Below, piece by piece: positions 34,508 through 46,538 of a stretch of 64,000 nt of DNA. Each line of letters begins with the position of its first letter. Position 1 is the first letter of the stretch. The position numbers and the translations under genes were made by a program. The notes beneath the pieces are model-generated. The model had not been told where the DNA came from and did no database searches. It was given only the letters and a program-made list of their open reading frames with translations. This DNA is from Acanthosoma haemorrhoidale (Eukaryota; Arthropoda; Insecta; Hemiptera; Acanthosomatidae): the NCBI GenBank assembly GCA_930367205.1, contig OV884013.1, forward strand, positions 93,063,333 through 93,127,332. Reading direction: 5' to 3'.

Positions 34508-37030
34508 CTAAAGTGTTCTTGCCGCGACAGCGTCCTGCCATCGTTGGGGGAACGGAGCGGGGGTTATAGTGTTAAACACCGGCTTTGTCAGGTATTGCAG
34601 GGAGTCGAAAAATTTGACATGTCTACGTTGAATAAATTCATCCACCGTAGGCAGCTCAAATATCTCATGAAGCTCACTGTTGCTCCGCTGCTCGAATGAA
34701 GTATTTCTGACCACTTTCATCAGTATACTGTTTTGAAATTGTTGGAGTCACCGAGACGTCGTATAGGTCAGATAACGAAAAAGCGGTGCACCATACAGCA
34801 GAGTAGGCCTGAGTAAACTCTTGTAAATCAATAGCTTTAGACGCAGTGATAGATTGGGGGAAGTCAATTAGTGCGTAAGCCGGCAAGACTTCGTGCAAGT
34901 TTGCTTCAACTTCTTCGCAAAATGGTTACTAAAATGGAGGTGTCTATCCATTTTAATTCTCAAATATATTAAGTTGTTTACTAGTGAATTTTCCTCCGTT
35001 CCTACTATGTAACTAGTAGGAAGTGGGCTTTTTCCCTTTTGAAAAGAGAAAATTACACAGTCAGTCTTACCCGCGTTTACAGAGATATTGAGTCTCCCCA
35101 ATCTCGTTGATCTGGTTACAGGCTACTTCAGCCTGTCTAAAAGCTACCTTGGCGCTCATGCTGCTACTGTACACAGCTATGTCATCTGCGAAAGCAGTAA
35201 CTGTTGTGTTTTTATATCGGGCTACTACAATTTCAGACGTGTACACGTTGAAGTGTACAGGGGATAAGACGGCTCCTTGAAGTACTCCACAGGTCAGTGG
35301 CACAGCTTCGGAGAAGCTATCACCCACCCGCACCCGCAGCGATCTGTTTTTCAAGAAGCTATCAGAATTGAATATAGTTGCTCCGGGCATTCCCGGTCAC
35401 AGAACATTTGACAGTGTCATGTGAGACAACGAGTCGAATGCTTGGGTGCAGTCAACCGAAATCATAGCCGTGGCTATGTTTCTATTCAAATTACGGCTAA
35501 CTTCTGACTGCACCTTCAGAAGGTATGCTCTGCGCTCATACTGGATTGGAAACCAGTCTGCTCTGGCGGGATAATGTCGTTTTCCAAGCAGTAATTCAAA
35601 AGAATTTTCTCAAAACTTTTTCCCATCTGAGATAACAGGCTAATCGGGCGGTAGTGGGCTGGCTTGAGTAATGAGTGCCAGGAAAGTACCGCAATCTTAT
35701 ACAAGAGTTGTATAAGTTTGCGAGTTGTACTATCTCTCTCCTCGGCATTTGTTTAGCAGCACTGTTTGTATCCCGTCGTCATGGCACGATCAGTGTTCGG
35801 TTTCTCTGACACCGGCGAAGAATCACCTTGAGCTGCTTCAGTGATAAAAACATATGGTTCAGTTCAGCATCTACCGGAGGAGGCATGTGGTAGTAGCCCG
35901 TCCTAGCCGTAATGTCCCTAGCGTAGTGGTCGGCCAGTTTTGCTGCCTGTTGCTCAGCATTGTCGCCTTCGTGAAGACGGGCAGTGGCTGGCTGCCTTGC
36001 CTTTTGTAGTCTTCAACAGCTTCCAAAACTTTCTGTGATCGCCATGAGTGCTACAAAGTCACTCATGCCACTGCGCTGTTTTCGATAGTTTCATCAAGCC
36101 CCGGATTTGCGTTCTGAAAGAATTCACAACGACCTTGGCTTGCTGATCTCCTCTATTCTTCCAATTGTTGCGCAAGGCAATAATTTTATGAATATGGTCT
36201 AGAGTTGGGACGATGGTATGTGGGTGAACTTCGGGATCGCAGTGTTTGCGGCGCCTACGATCACATCAGTTATGAAAGTTAGTTGAAGATCTACTTCCTC
36301 TTTCGTGCGGAGAACAGGCACCGTATGCAGGTTATGGTAAATTTGTGACCGACACAGCTTCCAGTCGGCACGACGGTAGTGGTATCTCGTGGGGCGAGGG
36401 GTTGCCACTTTACCATCCACTGCATACAGTACTGGCCTGTGGTCAGACGTAATAAACTCAAGGGTGGTGCAACTAGTGATACGGTGGGGTTGTTTAGTCA
36501 GTAGTCAATCGTCGAGGTAGCCTGCGGGTTACCTCTATGTTGAAAAGTCTGGGGTTGAACGACTGTAAACGGCGTTCTCCATAGGAGTCCCCCAGCCTTG
36601 TTTGTTTCGGTGTTATACCACATGGTATGTTTCGCATTGAGATCTCCCACCACCCAGTGGTTAGACCTCTGCGCACATGCGTGTGGCAGGGCTGAGTACT
36701 GCTGGAGTGACGCGTACGGTCGTCTGTATAAGGCGGTAAGGTAAATGGGTTTCCCCAAATTATCCTTAAATGTTAAGTGGTGAAGCTTGGGATAATTTGT
36801 AGTCAGTGGTGAAGCCACTTTCCTCCAATTGATACCAAGGTGTATTGCAATGATAACACCACCATAACCGGGACCCTTTCGATGGCAGTTGAATAACCTT
36901 TAATGTGGATCGTGGTGTAGACACCCTCGTGTCTGTCAAACCTACAATATTTGGTCGGTAGAGTGCTTACAACACTTTTTCCTCATCTATTTTGGTCAGG
37001 ATACCATTGACGTTAAAATTTAATCTACCA
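34508..37030 (-). pseudogene. Jockey LINE 2 ORF2: endonuclease-reverse transcriptase remnants
   Basis: Pieces in several minus-strand frames follow the normal domain order. Endonuclease: FNVNGIL, RPNIVGLTDTRV, and ALYRRPYASLQQY then VVGDLNAKHTMW near 36650. Linker: 36199-36420. Reverse transcriptase: AHYRPISLLSQMGKSFEKIL and PPEQTGFQSSMSAEHTF at 35516-35704, CGVLQGAVLSPVHFNVYTS and AFADDIAVYSSSMSAKVAF at 35067-35390. Post-RT: VNAGKTDCVIFSFQKGKSP at 34868-35101. C-terminal tail: LPTVDEFIQRRHVKFFDSL ending at 34508. At least five frame changes or stops separate these. In motif B the usual Pro-Gln-Gly is changed. No functional enzyme could be made. Confidence 0.82.
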
Positions 37031-37835
37031 TTTTTGTTGATTACCAGATATTATAGCCATGAACATTTGGCTACAGAAATCGACTAGGGCAATTACCCAA
37101 TTCGGTCCACATTCAAGGTCTTGACGCTGGTCGTTTTTCAGAAAATTTAGCCTAGGATCTAGGTACTTATGTCTGAAATTTTCAGATATGTCTTCCGACA
37201 TGGTGGGAGCCGTTCTCGACGAGGTGGGGGCCGCTCTCGTTAGAATTTTCTGAAGTCTGCTCACATCGACGATTCCTGGCACTGCATCAACTATTGCAGT
37301 TTTAATCTCTTCGATGCCCTACTGTACATTTAGTCCGAGGACTAGGTATTTCCTATTCTTTTTGCCGCCTCTCGGGGCAAAAGATTGGTACTCCTTTCCG
37401 TCTGTCTGGAGTAATTTAATTATCTGCACTCTTTCCTCATCGAGCTCTGGATAAATTGTCACGGCCTCTCGTCTTCCTGAGGGCGAATTTTGTTATGTTT
37501 GCTCTTCTGGGCAGCTGTGTCAAATTGGTTGTTGTCTCTTTGGAGACAATGATTGGTGTTGGCTTTTTGGGCACTTAAGCCACAGGATTAGGGCTTTCAG
37601 GCGACTCGTTGGCCAGTGCCTCGAATTTATTTCTGACCTTAGTCGGATTTTTCGCCTTCGTAGGCCGTTGGACTTTCACAGCAATTTTCGGGAAAGTGAA
37701 GTCCTCTTCACTTTCCATTGTTTGTGTCGGGGAAGCCGATCGCTTCCTGGGAGTATCTACTTCCATCTCCATTCTTCCGAAAAACAAGTCCGAAAATACG
37801 GTAAAATATTTTAATGGGGTACCGTCCCCATGCAC
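37025..37835 (-). pseudogene. Jockey LINE 2 ORF1 (Gag-like)
   Basis: A frame from 37835 to 37575 begins with an acidic N-terminus (MEMEVDTPRKRSASPTQ) and a basic stretch, usual for jockey ORF1. After frame breaks, a block like the domain before the zinc knuckles (YQSFAPRGGKKNRKYLVLGL) appears near 37440-37340, followed by SENFRHKYLDPRLNFLKN at 37282-37025. The CCHC knuckles themselves are not visible, which suggests a deletion. Stops and frame changes near 37575, 37455 and 37318 disable it. Confidence 0.65.
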
Positions 37836-38005
37836 AATTCACTGACACAAAAACGTAAACGAAAAGGAATGTTACCTGTTGCCACCCCTCAGGAGGAAGA
37901 TGGTGGCAGACGATGTATACACCTTGGCTGCTATCATCGAACTATGACTGGCTCAACTGCACGGCGCCCATTATATACTCCCATGACTGATCACAGAGCT
38001 AAAAG

Positions 38006-38530
38006 TCTCAATTGATTTCAGAACGCTTTGCTAAAACAAGTGGTCTGACATATGTGTCTCTGATTAATGACGTTATGTTTTTATAACTCATTACAGCTAA
38101 TAACTCATTACTAACGTCGTGATTAACACCATGACTCTACCACCCTTCCCAGTTCGATGGCACAGACTGTTTTGGAAACTTAGGTTAAGTTTTTATGTAG
38201 ATTTGAAGTTTGTATTAGTTACGAAAATCCTTAAGGTTTTTCAATATTTTCAAAATGCCTTGTATTATGCATATCAGAAACATAACAAAGATTGTATATC
38301 CACTAAAAATTTAGTTAAGCTTACATATACAACATAGAAATAAAATATTCCCAAAGTTCAATTTTAGTAAATAGATTATTTTTTTTGTAGTTTCTATAAA
38401 ATGTTAAATATGTAAAAAAATAAATTAAGTTATTTTGATATAAAAAAAATAAAGTAAATAATCAATATTTGGTTTTTCATTCTCGCAGTGCAAACAAATA
38501 TGTTTCTAAATTTCGTGTTGTACCGCACTG
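38006..38530. other. AT-rich non-coding DNA
   Basis: Nothing recognised between the LINE 2 leader and the next retroposon. Confidence 0.5.
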
Positions 38531-38542
38531 ATAACATCTTAT

Positions 38543-38643
38543 GATAATTTGTAAATAGATTCGCCAGAGGATCTATAATTATATATAATTATCTGTAAAT
38601 TAAATGGGGCTATGAAGAAAAAAAAAAAAAAAAAAAAAAAAAA
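38543..38643 (+). mobile_element. Poly(A)-tailed retroposon, copy 4, with 12-bp target duplication
   Basis: Flanked by ATAACATCTTAT at 38531-38542 and 38644-38655. It starts within the family body (ATAATTTGTAAATAGATT), so it is strongly 5'-truncated. It keeps the AT-palindromic core and ends GGGGCTATGAAG followed by about 27 A. This is the clearest retroposition footprint of the four copies and probably the youngest. Confidence 0.92.
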
Positions 38644-38727
38644 ATAACATCTTATTGAGTTTGACTTGGTTTAATTGTTTTAATTACAAGATTCTCAAGA
38701 GCAAGTTGATTATAATTACCTAAATTA

Positions 38728-38815
38728 ATGGTATGAATGATCGTATATCTTAATTACTTATTGCCTAGCAAGGCAGATTGTAATTTTAGCACAATAAAGG
38801 AATTATATATAAAAA
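38728..38815 (+). mobile_element. Jockey-like LINE family 3, 3' tail, copy 3 (very short)
   Basis: GGTATGAATGATCG, CTTAATTACTTATTGCC, AAGGCAGATTGTAATTTTAG and CACAATAAAG match the last roughly 85 bases of the family's 3' untranslated region. A-rich sequence follows. Confidence 0.75.
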
Positions 38816-40020
38816 AAAAAAAATATTCAGCCATTATGACGTACATGAAAAAAAAATGAAAGTAAGTGTTAAATGCGTAGGTATTTTTACATACGGGCCT
38901 CTGTTAGTAAACTGTTCACTTTGATCTTTAACGAACGTCAACCCCTTTCCCTTCGACAAAGGGCAAGTTGCTTTTTCTTAACTTCTTGAAAATTCTCTAC
39001 TGTTCTCACTGAAGGTAATTACTCTATAACACTCTCGTTTGCTCCGTTCTCTTCAAAATGTTTGGTCCAAAAGAAATTATTAAGCCAACTACACGACTAG
39101 TAATAATCATAGAAGAAAGTAGTAGTCAGAACAGGATAGTGTATCATGGACTAGAGAAATATTTCTACTCAGAGAATGATTAACCCCATTGCTGCTGGTC
39201 TTTCGATCATTATTCTTGTATGGTACTAGTGAGTGCGGAATAGGGATGAGGTGGGTTTGCCAACACAGTTTACATATAGCTAATAAAAATCTCAAAATCT
39301 GTAATTCGACGCCCATCTCAAATTGATATAAACAACTTTTTGATGTTATTAACAATTAACCATTAATTATGATATTGCTCAATAACGGGACTCGCAATGC
39401 CCAGGGAAAGGCACACACACCATTAAATCAACGAAACCATAAAAATGATTAAATCTCAATGCAAAGGTCAAAGGAATATTCAACAACTACTCGAAATATG
39501 TTGATTAGTTTGGTCTTCATACGTTATATTACACTTATAAACAAGAACCAGTTCATTGTTAAGATAAAAGTAATAAATCAATACCTTATTTGAATGTTCT
39601 CAAATTCCGGACTAAAACTTTACATCCATTGGACAAAAAGAGGGAATATAATATTCATAAATTAAGGCATTTCTAGCGATGTGAAATGTATGAATCGCTC
39701 AGACTTTCCTGTGAGAGGAAAAATCAACCAAGTTTGGAGTGAACTGTAAGGCAAAAAAAAAGGCATGTTAGATATCAAACAAATCTATCACATATAGGTA
39801 TCACATGTGCTTATTTAGTTTTAGTTTTTTTAATTTTGTTTAGTTACGTTGTTGATTGGAAATCATTGGAATGACTCATGTGGTACGATTAGCTTCAATC
39901 GAAGGTTGATTGGTTTCAATTTGATATTTGTAAGTAGACTTAGGACCTACTCTTGTAGTGGTGTATATTGAAATTATTTTGAAATAATATGATAACTTGT
40001 TTGTGCACTTTCCGATAATG
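38816..40020. other. AT-rich non-coding DNA
   Basis: The frame at 39107-39355 is unrecognised. No repeats matched. Confidence 0.45.
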
Positions 40021-40370
40021 GTGTTTAGAAATATGGCGTTCCGGAGTGGAACAGTTTTAGAAACCGGTCTTCAAGCCGGAGTGGTGGAACGCTTCCCAAG
40101 TATTTTCGGGCATTGTACGCCTCTAATTAAAACCCTAATTGCGTGATACCGCACACTCGACTAATTGTCTACGTGGCCCACCCACCCACTATTGCTTACT
40201 TAAGTATTTAACTACTATTGTAGGGAAGTGGCATGTCTCCGTAAGGTGACGTCCTCGGTATGCAGCAAGAGGAGAAATTAGTAAATCTTGTACATTGAAT
40301 TTTGTTCATATGTGTGTAAATAATGTTGTTAAATAAAGGGGTTTTGAAAAAAAAAAAAAAAAAAAAAAAA
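40021..40370 (+). mobile_element. Possible retroposed transcript end with poly(A) tail
   Basis: An AATAAA signal at 40332-40337 is followed after 9 bases by A24 (40347-40370), the arrangement of a reverse-transcribed polyadenylated RNA. The sequence upstream is unrecognised, has no open frame, and its 5' limit is a guess. No target duplication was found. Confidence 0.4.
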
Positions 40371-42750
40371 GCGGTGATAAAACATTACTGAACATACATA
40401 ACCTTATTTCTTTTGTTCAAAAGATTTCATTAATATAAGTTGTACAATGTGAGCTTGATTATCGATTTTTTATTCTTTTTATCGGTAAAGTCTTGAATGA
40501 CTTCAAAATTTTTCAAAATCATTTTTTAGTAGTTTTTCTATAGAAAGCATCACTAGATATCAATTTTACCATCAACCACCGACGTATCTTTATGTAGCAA
40601 TCACCAATTCAAAATTTACAGTTCCTGTGTTTTATTTTTTAACGGATCAGGTGTCAAAATGACCATCAGAGTCAGCCTGCATTTTTGTAATTTAATTTCA
40701 TTTAAATGCATATTTATTTTAATAATTAATCATTGATTTGGCTTATTACCATATCATTATACTATTTATTTAGACATACAATATAAAAAAAACAAATACC
40801 ATTCAAAAATATGTACCCACTCTAGGATACGTTTACTACTTGAAGAATTGGTGTGATTTACCCCGTATTATACATGAGACAAATATCCTCACTTCCGCCG
40901 TGCTGTCATGTCGACAAGTCAGTAGCTACTTCAGTACATCATAAATTATCACCAGGAACATTAATTCTAATAAATAGGTGAATATGACAATGAGGTTGTG
41001 CTGATGAAATACATTCTCGATGCTTTCGCATCACCGTTGCTCCTCACGTTTGATTACTGGCCTAATACATCACAAGAGAAACTGGGTTAGGGACCGCGTC
41101 ATCCGGATATGAGATTCTAGGGAGTAACGCTCCTTGAAAACTAGTCGAGTTATGGCTTGTAGTTTGGAGTTTCTAAGTCTGCAATATTCAGTTTAAAAGT
41201 TTTTACATAAACACTTTTGACATTAATTACTTTTAAACAACGAAAAATGGGAGACAAAACTGTTTGAAAACAGCTTTTATTTCCTTCCGAAAAATAAAAA
41301 TAAAGTTGTTAGAACCCATTTAGAGGTAAGGCGTTTTCTGACATCTTACACAAAGGTGCTTTTTTTATCACTTACAATCCAGGTAATAACTAAGTTGATA
41401 TTTGGTAATAACCGTTTTGTATTAATAACTATATTTATATTATTGCTATTGAAGTATTTTCACATTGATTTCCACTATGCAACAAGTCTAATAGTTAATT
41501 TTACAAAGTGTCTGTAAGTAAATGTTAAGCAGTTTTTTTTTAAACGTTATTATTCACATATCCTGGCTTAAGCCAACCCAGGGGGCTCCACTCCCTCAAC
41601 ATCGACTAGCACTTCACTACTCGCTAAGAGGTTTATAGAGTTGATAAATTTGTTAACATTTTTGTATTGTATTCAGATTTGTTATGAATCGCAAAATTTT
41701 ATATTTTATTAAAATTGATTGATCATTTAAACACATGATCATAAAATTATAGAGTTATTCGACTAATAATGTTTTAATATAGTACAGTGATTTACAACTT
41801 TGAAGATACACAAGTAAAATAATAGATGTTTTAGTCGCCGAGATCGTATACATGTGTGAACTGCATATTTTTAAATGTTGTTAATGTAATCAGTGATTAA
41901 TTTAACAATATTAAGTACATTAGAAAAACCTATATAATAAAAAATCAAAACTGAATAAACCAGAATAACAAGTAAAATAAATAGATAAATAAAAAAAATT
42001 AAATAAGCCAAATTAATTTAGTTGATAGAAATTTTATAAGCTTATACTCTATTAATACATGTTTCATTTATTTGTAGATAAATATTTGGAAGGTATGCTA
42101 ACTGTACTTGGCTGTTTCTCTAATTAGTGGGTTTTTGGATTTGGAAGTAAGAATAAAGGAATGCTCTTACTAAGTGTGTCCATAGTGCAAGATTTTGTGT
42201 AATTGTACATTTGTTATTATAGAAGTTATCTTGGTGTATCGAAGGTAATAAAAACATACTGATGTTTGGCACGTTTTCTATTTTCCTGTAATTTGAAGCA
42301 CAAGTGTAACTTCAAACCGGTGCAGCATAAGTCGTTGTAGGGTGTTGACTTCGTTTTGTAGTTTTAATTTTGTTTTGGGTGTATATTTTAATTTTCTGTG
42401 GGAGTAGGTTGACATTTTACACAACTAATGAGGAATTTTCTTGTTGTTTTTCTTCCATTTATTGCTAAAGTGGTTTGTGAAAGTGAAGAAACAGTCTAAA
42501 GTTACTTCAGTTGGTGAATGGATGATTTACTGATAGTTGTTTGTTACGGTATTTGGATTGGCTGGATTCTTGTTTTATTTCGAGGGGTGCATGTACCAGT
42601 TTGTAGGTCCTATTTATACCCTAGTTAATACATTATCCTCACGCCTGTTTCAATTATAATACGAGATCATGGCTGGTAATTAAAATAGTAGATCACAATG
42701 GATCTGCTAGAAGAAGTAAATGTGATAAAGAAAGTTTAGTATCTGTTCTT
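40371..42750. other. AT-rich DNA with one dispersed repeat
   Basis: Apart from the repeat copy at 40733-40810 there is no recognised feature. Confidence 0.5.
40733..40810 (+). repeat. Dispersed 78-bp repeat, copy 1
   Basis: Matches 43839-43914 in the same orientation. Both contain TTGATTTGGCT, ATTACCATATCAT, ACATACAATATAAAAAA or CATACAATATAAAAAA, and CATTCAAAAAT. Identity is about 90% by eye. Origin unknown. Confidence 0.8.
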
Positions 42751-43080
42751 ATCAGCTTAATCTCTGGCACAACTCCCATCGGGGGTCCAGAAGATTAAAC
42801 TGATTTTTGGGAAATGGTGGAGTGCTAGGGGCTTGCTCCACCTCTGTCGCGGGTTGACCCGATATTGCTGTACCTCTGGGAACGGCTCATATAAATGAAA
42901 TCATGACTCATTATTATCATTAATTTAATCGACTCAATAAACAAAATAAATGACCTCAATATGGGCCGTTTCCGGACAGAGGTAGAGGTGGAGCAAGCCC
43001 CTAGCACTCCGTCATTTCCCTAAAATCCTGTCCCCCGAGTCGTCGTACCACCACCAGAAAGAGATTAAGCTGATTTTTAA
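42751..43080. repeat. Imperfect inverted repeat, about 330 bp (hairpin/MITE-like)
   Basis: The left arm (42751 to about 42900) and right arm (about 42955 to 43080) are complementary. Outer ATCAGCTTAATCTCT faces AGAGATTAAGCTGAT. Inner GGAGTGCTAGGGGCTTGCTC faces GAGCAAGCCCCTAGCACTCC exactly. A short AT-rich loop separates them. There is no coding sequence; the frame at 42825-43007 is a by-product of the repeat. Confidence 0.85.
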
Positions 43081-46000
43081 GATTAACAACCTATTATTAA
43101 TTATTATTATTATTTTTTTTAATAAATTAATAATACACGTGTTTCAGCTTGGCGGAAAATTCGAGTGGGGCTAGTCTCGAATTATGTTATATATACGTGA
43201 GTATCATTTTTTTTCCTTATCTTTTATTACGCCGACCTCAAAAATTTTCCGTAGATTGTTGTGACTTCCTTGATGATTTCATAGACAATTAAAATTAACT
43301 GAAGAGACTTTTATCACTAATCCTCCAACCAAATTCATTATGACACAAAAAATCTGACGCTAGAACAAGACACAATATACCAATCATATTGTCCCATGCA
43401 CAACGAAACCTACATGCAAAATATAGTTATGGAAATATAAATTTACATATCGATGATTCCTTGTAAATTTATTTATAGTAAAATGTGTACATTTAACACT
43501 CACTAACAACCTTCATGAAAATTAATAAGCACTACTCTGGCTGTGGTAATTAGTAGCTTATGTAAACTTCTTAACTAACGTGCAAATCATTTGGGCATTA
43601 TCAAAGACCGAAAACAGAAGGGAGTTTTATGTTCAAGGACTGTTTTTTATCTTAACAACGATCTTTGAGGATGAACAATTAAACAAAATACATAATAGAA
43701 ATGTTATTTTTATACATGTTCAATACGACAATTTTCCATCTGGATCCTAACTGCGCAATCTATTTTCTCGGTTCAATCATTCTTCAAAAGTTTAGCAATA
43801 ATAAACGTAATTTATTGCGTTTTATTGTAGTTTTGCAGTTGATTTGGCTAATTACCATATCATAATACTATTTATTCAGGCATACAATATAAAAAAAAAA
43901 CACCATTCAAAAATTTTTCATATATGTATGCAGTTTTTCATATATATCACGTTGTTTCCAAGAGTATTTTGTTCTTTATTTTCTATCCGTTACTGTTCAT
44001 CAACAATGGTAAACTCTAAAGGGTCACTTTTTATTTAATGCTTTCAATGATGTTCCATAATTCCACAGAGTCTTCGAGTCTTAAGGAAGCTTATCCTTGA
44101 AGTTAACGTCCAATCTCTTGCAACAATTTTCTTGAAAGAGGTATTCTTGCCCCAACGTATACCCACGCGTTTAAACTTGGTATCATTCATGTTTGTACAG
44201 GTTTTTGAGGATTACAAGTACGTATTACCCTTCTTATTACGTAAAAGACTCTCCGTATACTAAATATAAATGTCTTTATTCATCTTTTCACTGGCATTTT
44301 TTAATCGTTTTTCTTTTTTTTTTTTAGATTTTCAAGTGGTATGAGAACTTAACAGAATAGTTAATGGAAGTATGCAAGCCCGCGAGACCGAACAGTCATG
44401 GAGGCTAGGTATAACTGTGGTGCCGGCAAAGTTTGTGAAGGCAAATTCAATTATTATAAATTTCAAGCTATGAAATGGCACTTCAATAAATCATTTTAAC
44501 CTTTTCTTAGTATTTGAAAACATATGATGCGTGTGTAAATTGTAACGAGGTGCAACAGAGCAAAATCAACAAAATGACGTTTAGACTGTTTCATGTGATT
44601 TAGGAAGATTTAGGAGTAGCACATTACAAATTATTGTCATCACCCTCTTTGTTCTATGTTTTTCTTTTTTCATTTTCCAGCGACGTTATTTTCAATATTT
44701 AATCATAAACAAATATTTAAACATTTGCCATGAGTAAACAAAAATAGTACAGCGTATTGTAACAATGCCAATTGTTACCAATTGTTACAATCCCAACTGA
44801 TTCAAAAAATCGCCTAAGGAATAAACTTTATAAAAGTGGGTGAATTAACCACAGGCATTAATGTTTAGTATACATCCAGTTTATTTATCTGATAATCCAC
44901 TGGTATATAGAATGATACAAATTATTTTTTTATGAATAACTCATGGTAAGGGTTACGTCATTTTGCTTATAAATAGCCCTTAAGTAGCTCTTAATGGTCT
45001 CTACAAAAAGTTTTCCAATCACGTTTTTGATAAAACTCATGGTAAACTACAGGTTGAACCTCTCTGTACTATGCTATACACTTTCTTGGTAGGATAAGAA
45101 TAAGATTCGTGATTTCTTCAAAACATTCTTCGTGACAAATTATTATTTTATTTCAAAGAAACGAAATAAATACGAACATCAACGGGTAATATTGTATAAA
45201 GAAACCTAGTTATTTATGAGGTTGTCCTAAAGCGAGACACTCCTACTGATTTTCCCTTCTGAATGTAACATTAAAAAATAATTTCTAGCGATCAATAATT
45301 CTCTAGAGCCTCCTCCAACACTTCAGACATGAATATTTTATTAACATAGCTTGAAATGAATAATACAGTTGAGTCACGTTTGATGAAAAGATTCAGCTAG
45401 AAACTTTGATAAAGAAATCAGAAAAGAATGTTCATTAAAAACAAAATGTCTATTACTAATTAAATAGCTCTAATTGATTAATTAATATTACTTTTATTTC
45501 TACTCCAAGCAGTCTGAATACATTTGAATATTAGTATCAAACATTATATTTTTATTCATCTTGTCATACTGAAATTTAATCTAATGAAATAGAGAAGCGA
45601 ACAAGTAACATATTCATTGCGTGTCTTTATTGATCACCTGTTTTCCATCTTTGTATTAATTCAATCTACATCTTTCTCTAATGGAACATATTGCCGAGTC
45701 TATTATACAGAACTTGGCTCATTTCAGAGTATGAAACTTCGAACTTTCCTCTATCTAAAGAGACAATATAGTAAAAATAGTAAGCTCAACATGAAGTCTT
45801 AAAAGCTAAAGTGTAGAGCTATAAAAGTAAAAACAAAGTTTTAAGAGAATAGTGCAATATATCTCTAAAAACATATATTTGTAAGGGAAAGTTTCGTATT
45901 ACTGAAACATCTTAGAAATTAAGATACCACAAAAAAGATGTTTCGAAAAAACTAATTTTTAACTTTGACCTGTCGATACATTACATACGAATAAGCCCAC

Positions 46001-46263
46001 TAATAAGTAAAAAGTATTTAACATTTTATATTGGTTTCTGAGATATGGTCGTGTAATAAGACAAAATTTTGGATTCTGAACGGAAAAACCATATTCAAAT
46101 TAGCCGTTTGATATCTTGACTAAAGTTAGTCAAATATGTAAAATAAAGCCAATGAAACAAATAGTGATAAATCAGGCGCTCTTTCAATCGAGTTATCCTT
46201 ATTTAGTAACAGTCTATTTCATATACCATCTATTTAGTTCCGATATTCTACTGATTAACAACA
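43081..46263. other. AT-rich DNA with one dispersed repeat
   Basis: Contains the second copy of the 78-bp repeat at 43839-43914. The frames at 43844-44038 and 45617-45802 are not recognisable. Confidence 0.5.
43839..43914 (+). repeat. Dispersed 78-bp repeat, copy 2
   Basis: See 40733-40810. It diverges immediately outside the shared block on both sides. Confidence 0.8.
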
Positions 46264-46538
46264 ACTTATTATGATAAAATTACAATCTGCCTGATTAGGC
46301 TATAAGTAATTGTGATAAATGATCTCATTCATACCCATTTACAATTCATTCACTCGCTCATTCATATTATATATACAAACAGCCCAGAGGCCCCCCAAGT
46401 CCACATGGTTGTCACCTCCCTCGGGTGCGAAGGAGGAAGCGGAGTCTTGGGAAGTCCCCCGCGCTTCTTTGTCAGCCACGTCACTGGATAAGAGCCAGCG
46501 GAGCCCGCCCTAGAGCCACAGACGCTCAGGACACAGCT
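46264..46538 (-). mobile_element. Jockey-like LINE family 3, 3' tail, copy 4
   Basis: Minus-strand tail of the 3' untranslated region only. In plus orientation it reads ATGATAAAATTACAATCTGC, TTCATTCACTCGCTCATTCA, GAAGCGGAGTCTTGGGAAGT and CGCTCAGGACAC, after which similarity stops. The short frames across it are not genes. Confidence 0.82.

Larger units (their letters stand above)
34430..38005 (-). mobile_element. Jockey-clade LINE 2, near full length but decayed
   Basis: Minus-strand non-LTR retrotransposon with recognisable ORF1 start, endonuclease, reverse transcriptase and C-terminal tail in the expected order over about 3.5 kb. A leader before ORF1 contains GATCAGTCATGG near 38000, similar to the start of jockey-type internal promoters. 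The 3' end is placed near 34430 by similarity to the fragment at 4561-4667. Numerous frameshifts and stops make it inactive. It is more divergent than LINE 1 at 23 kb and is on the same strand as the Nmdar2-like gene. Confidence 0.82.
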
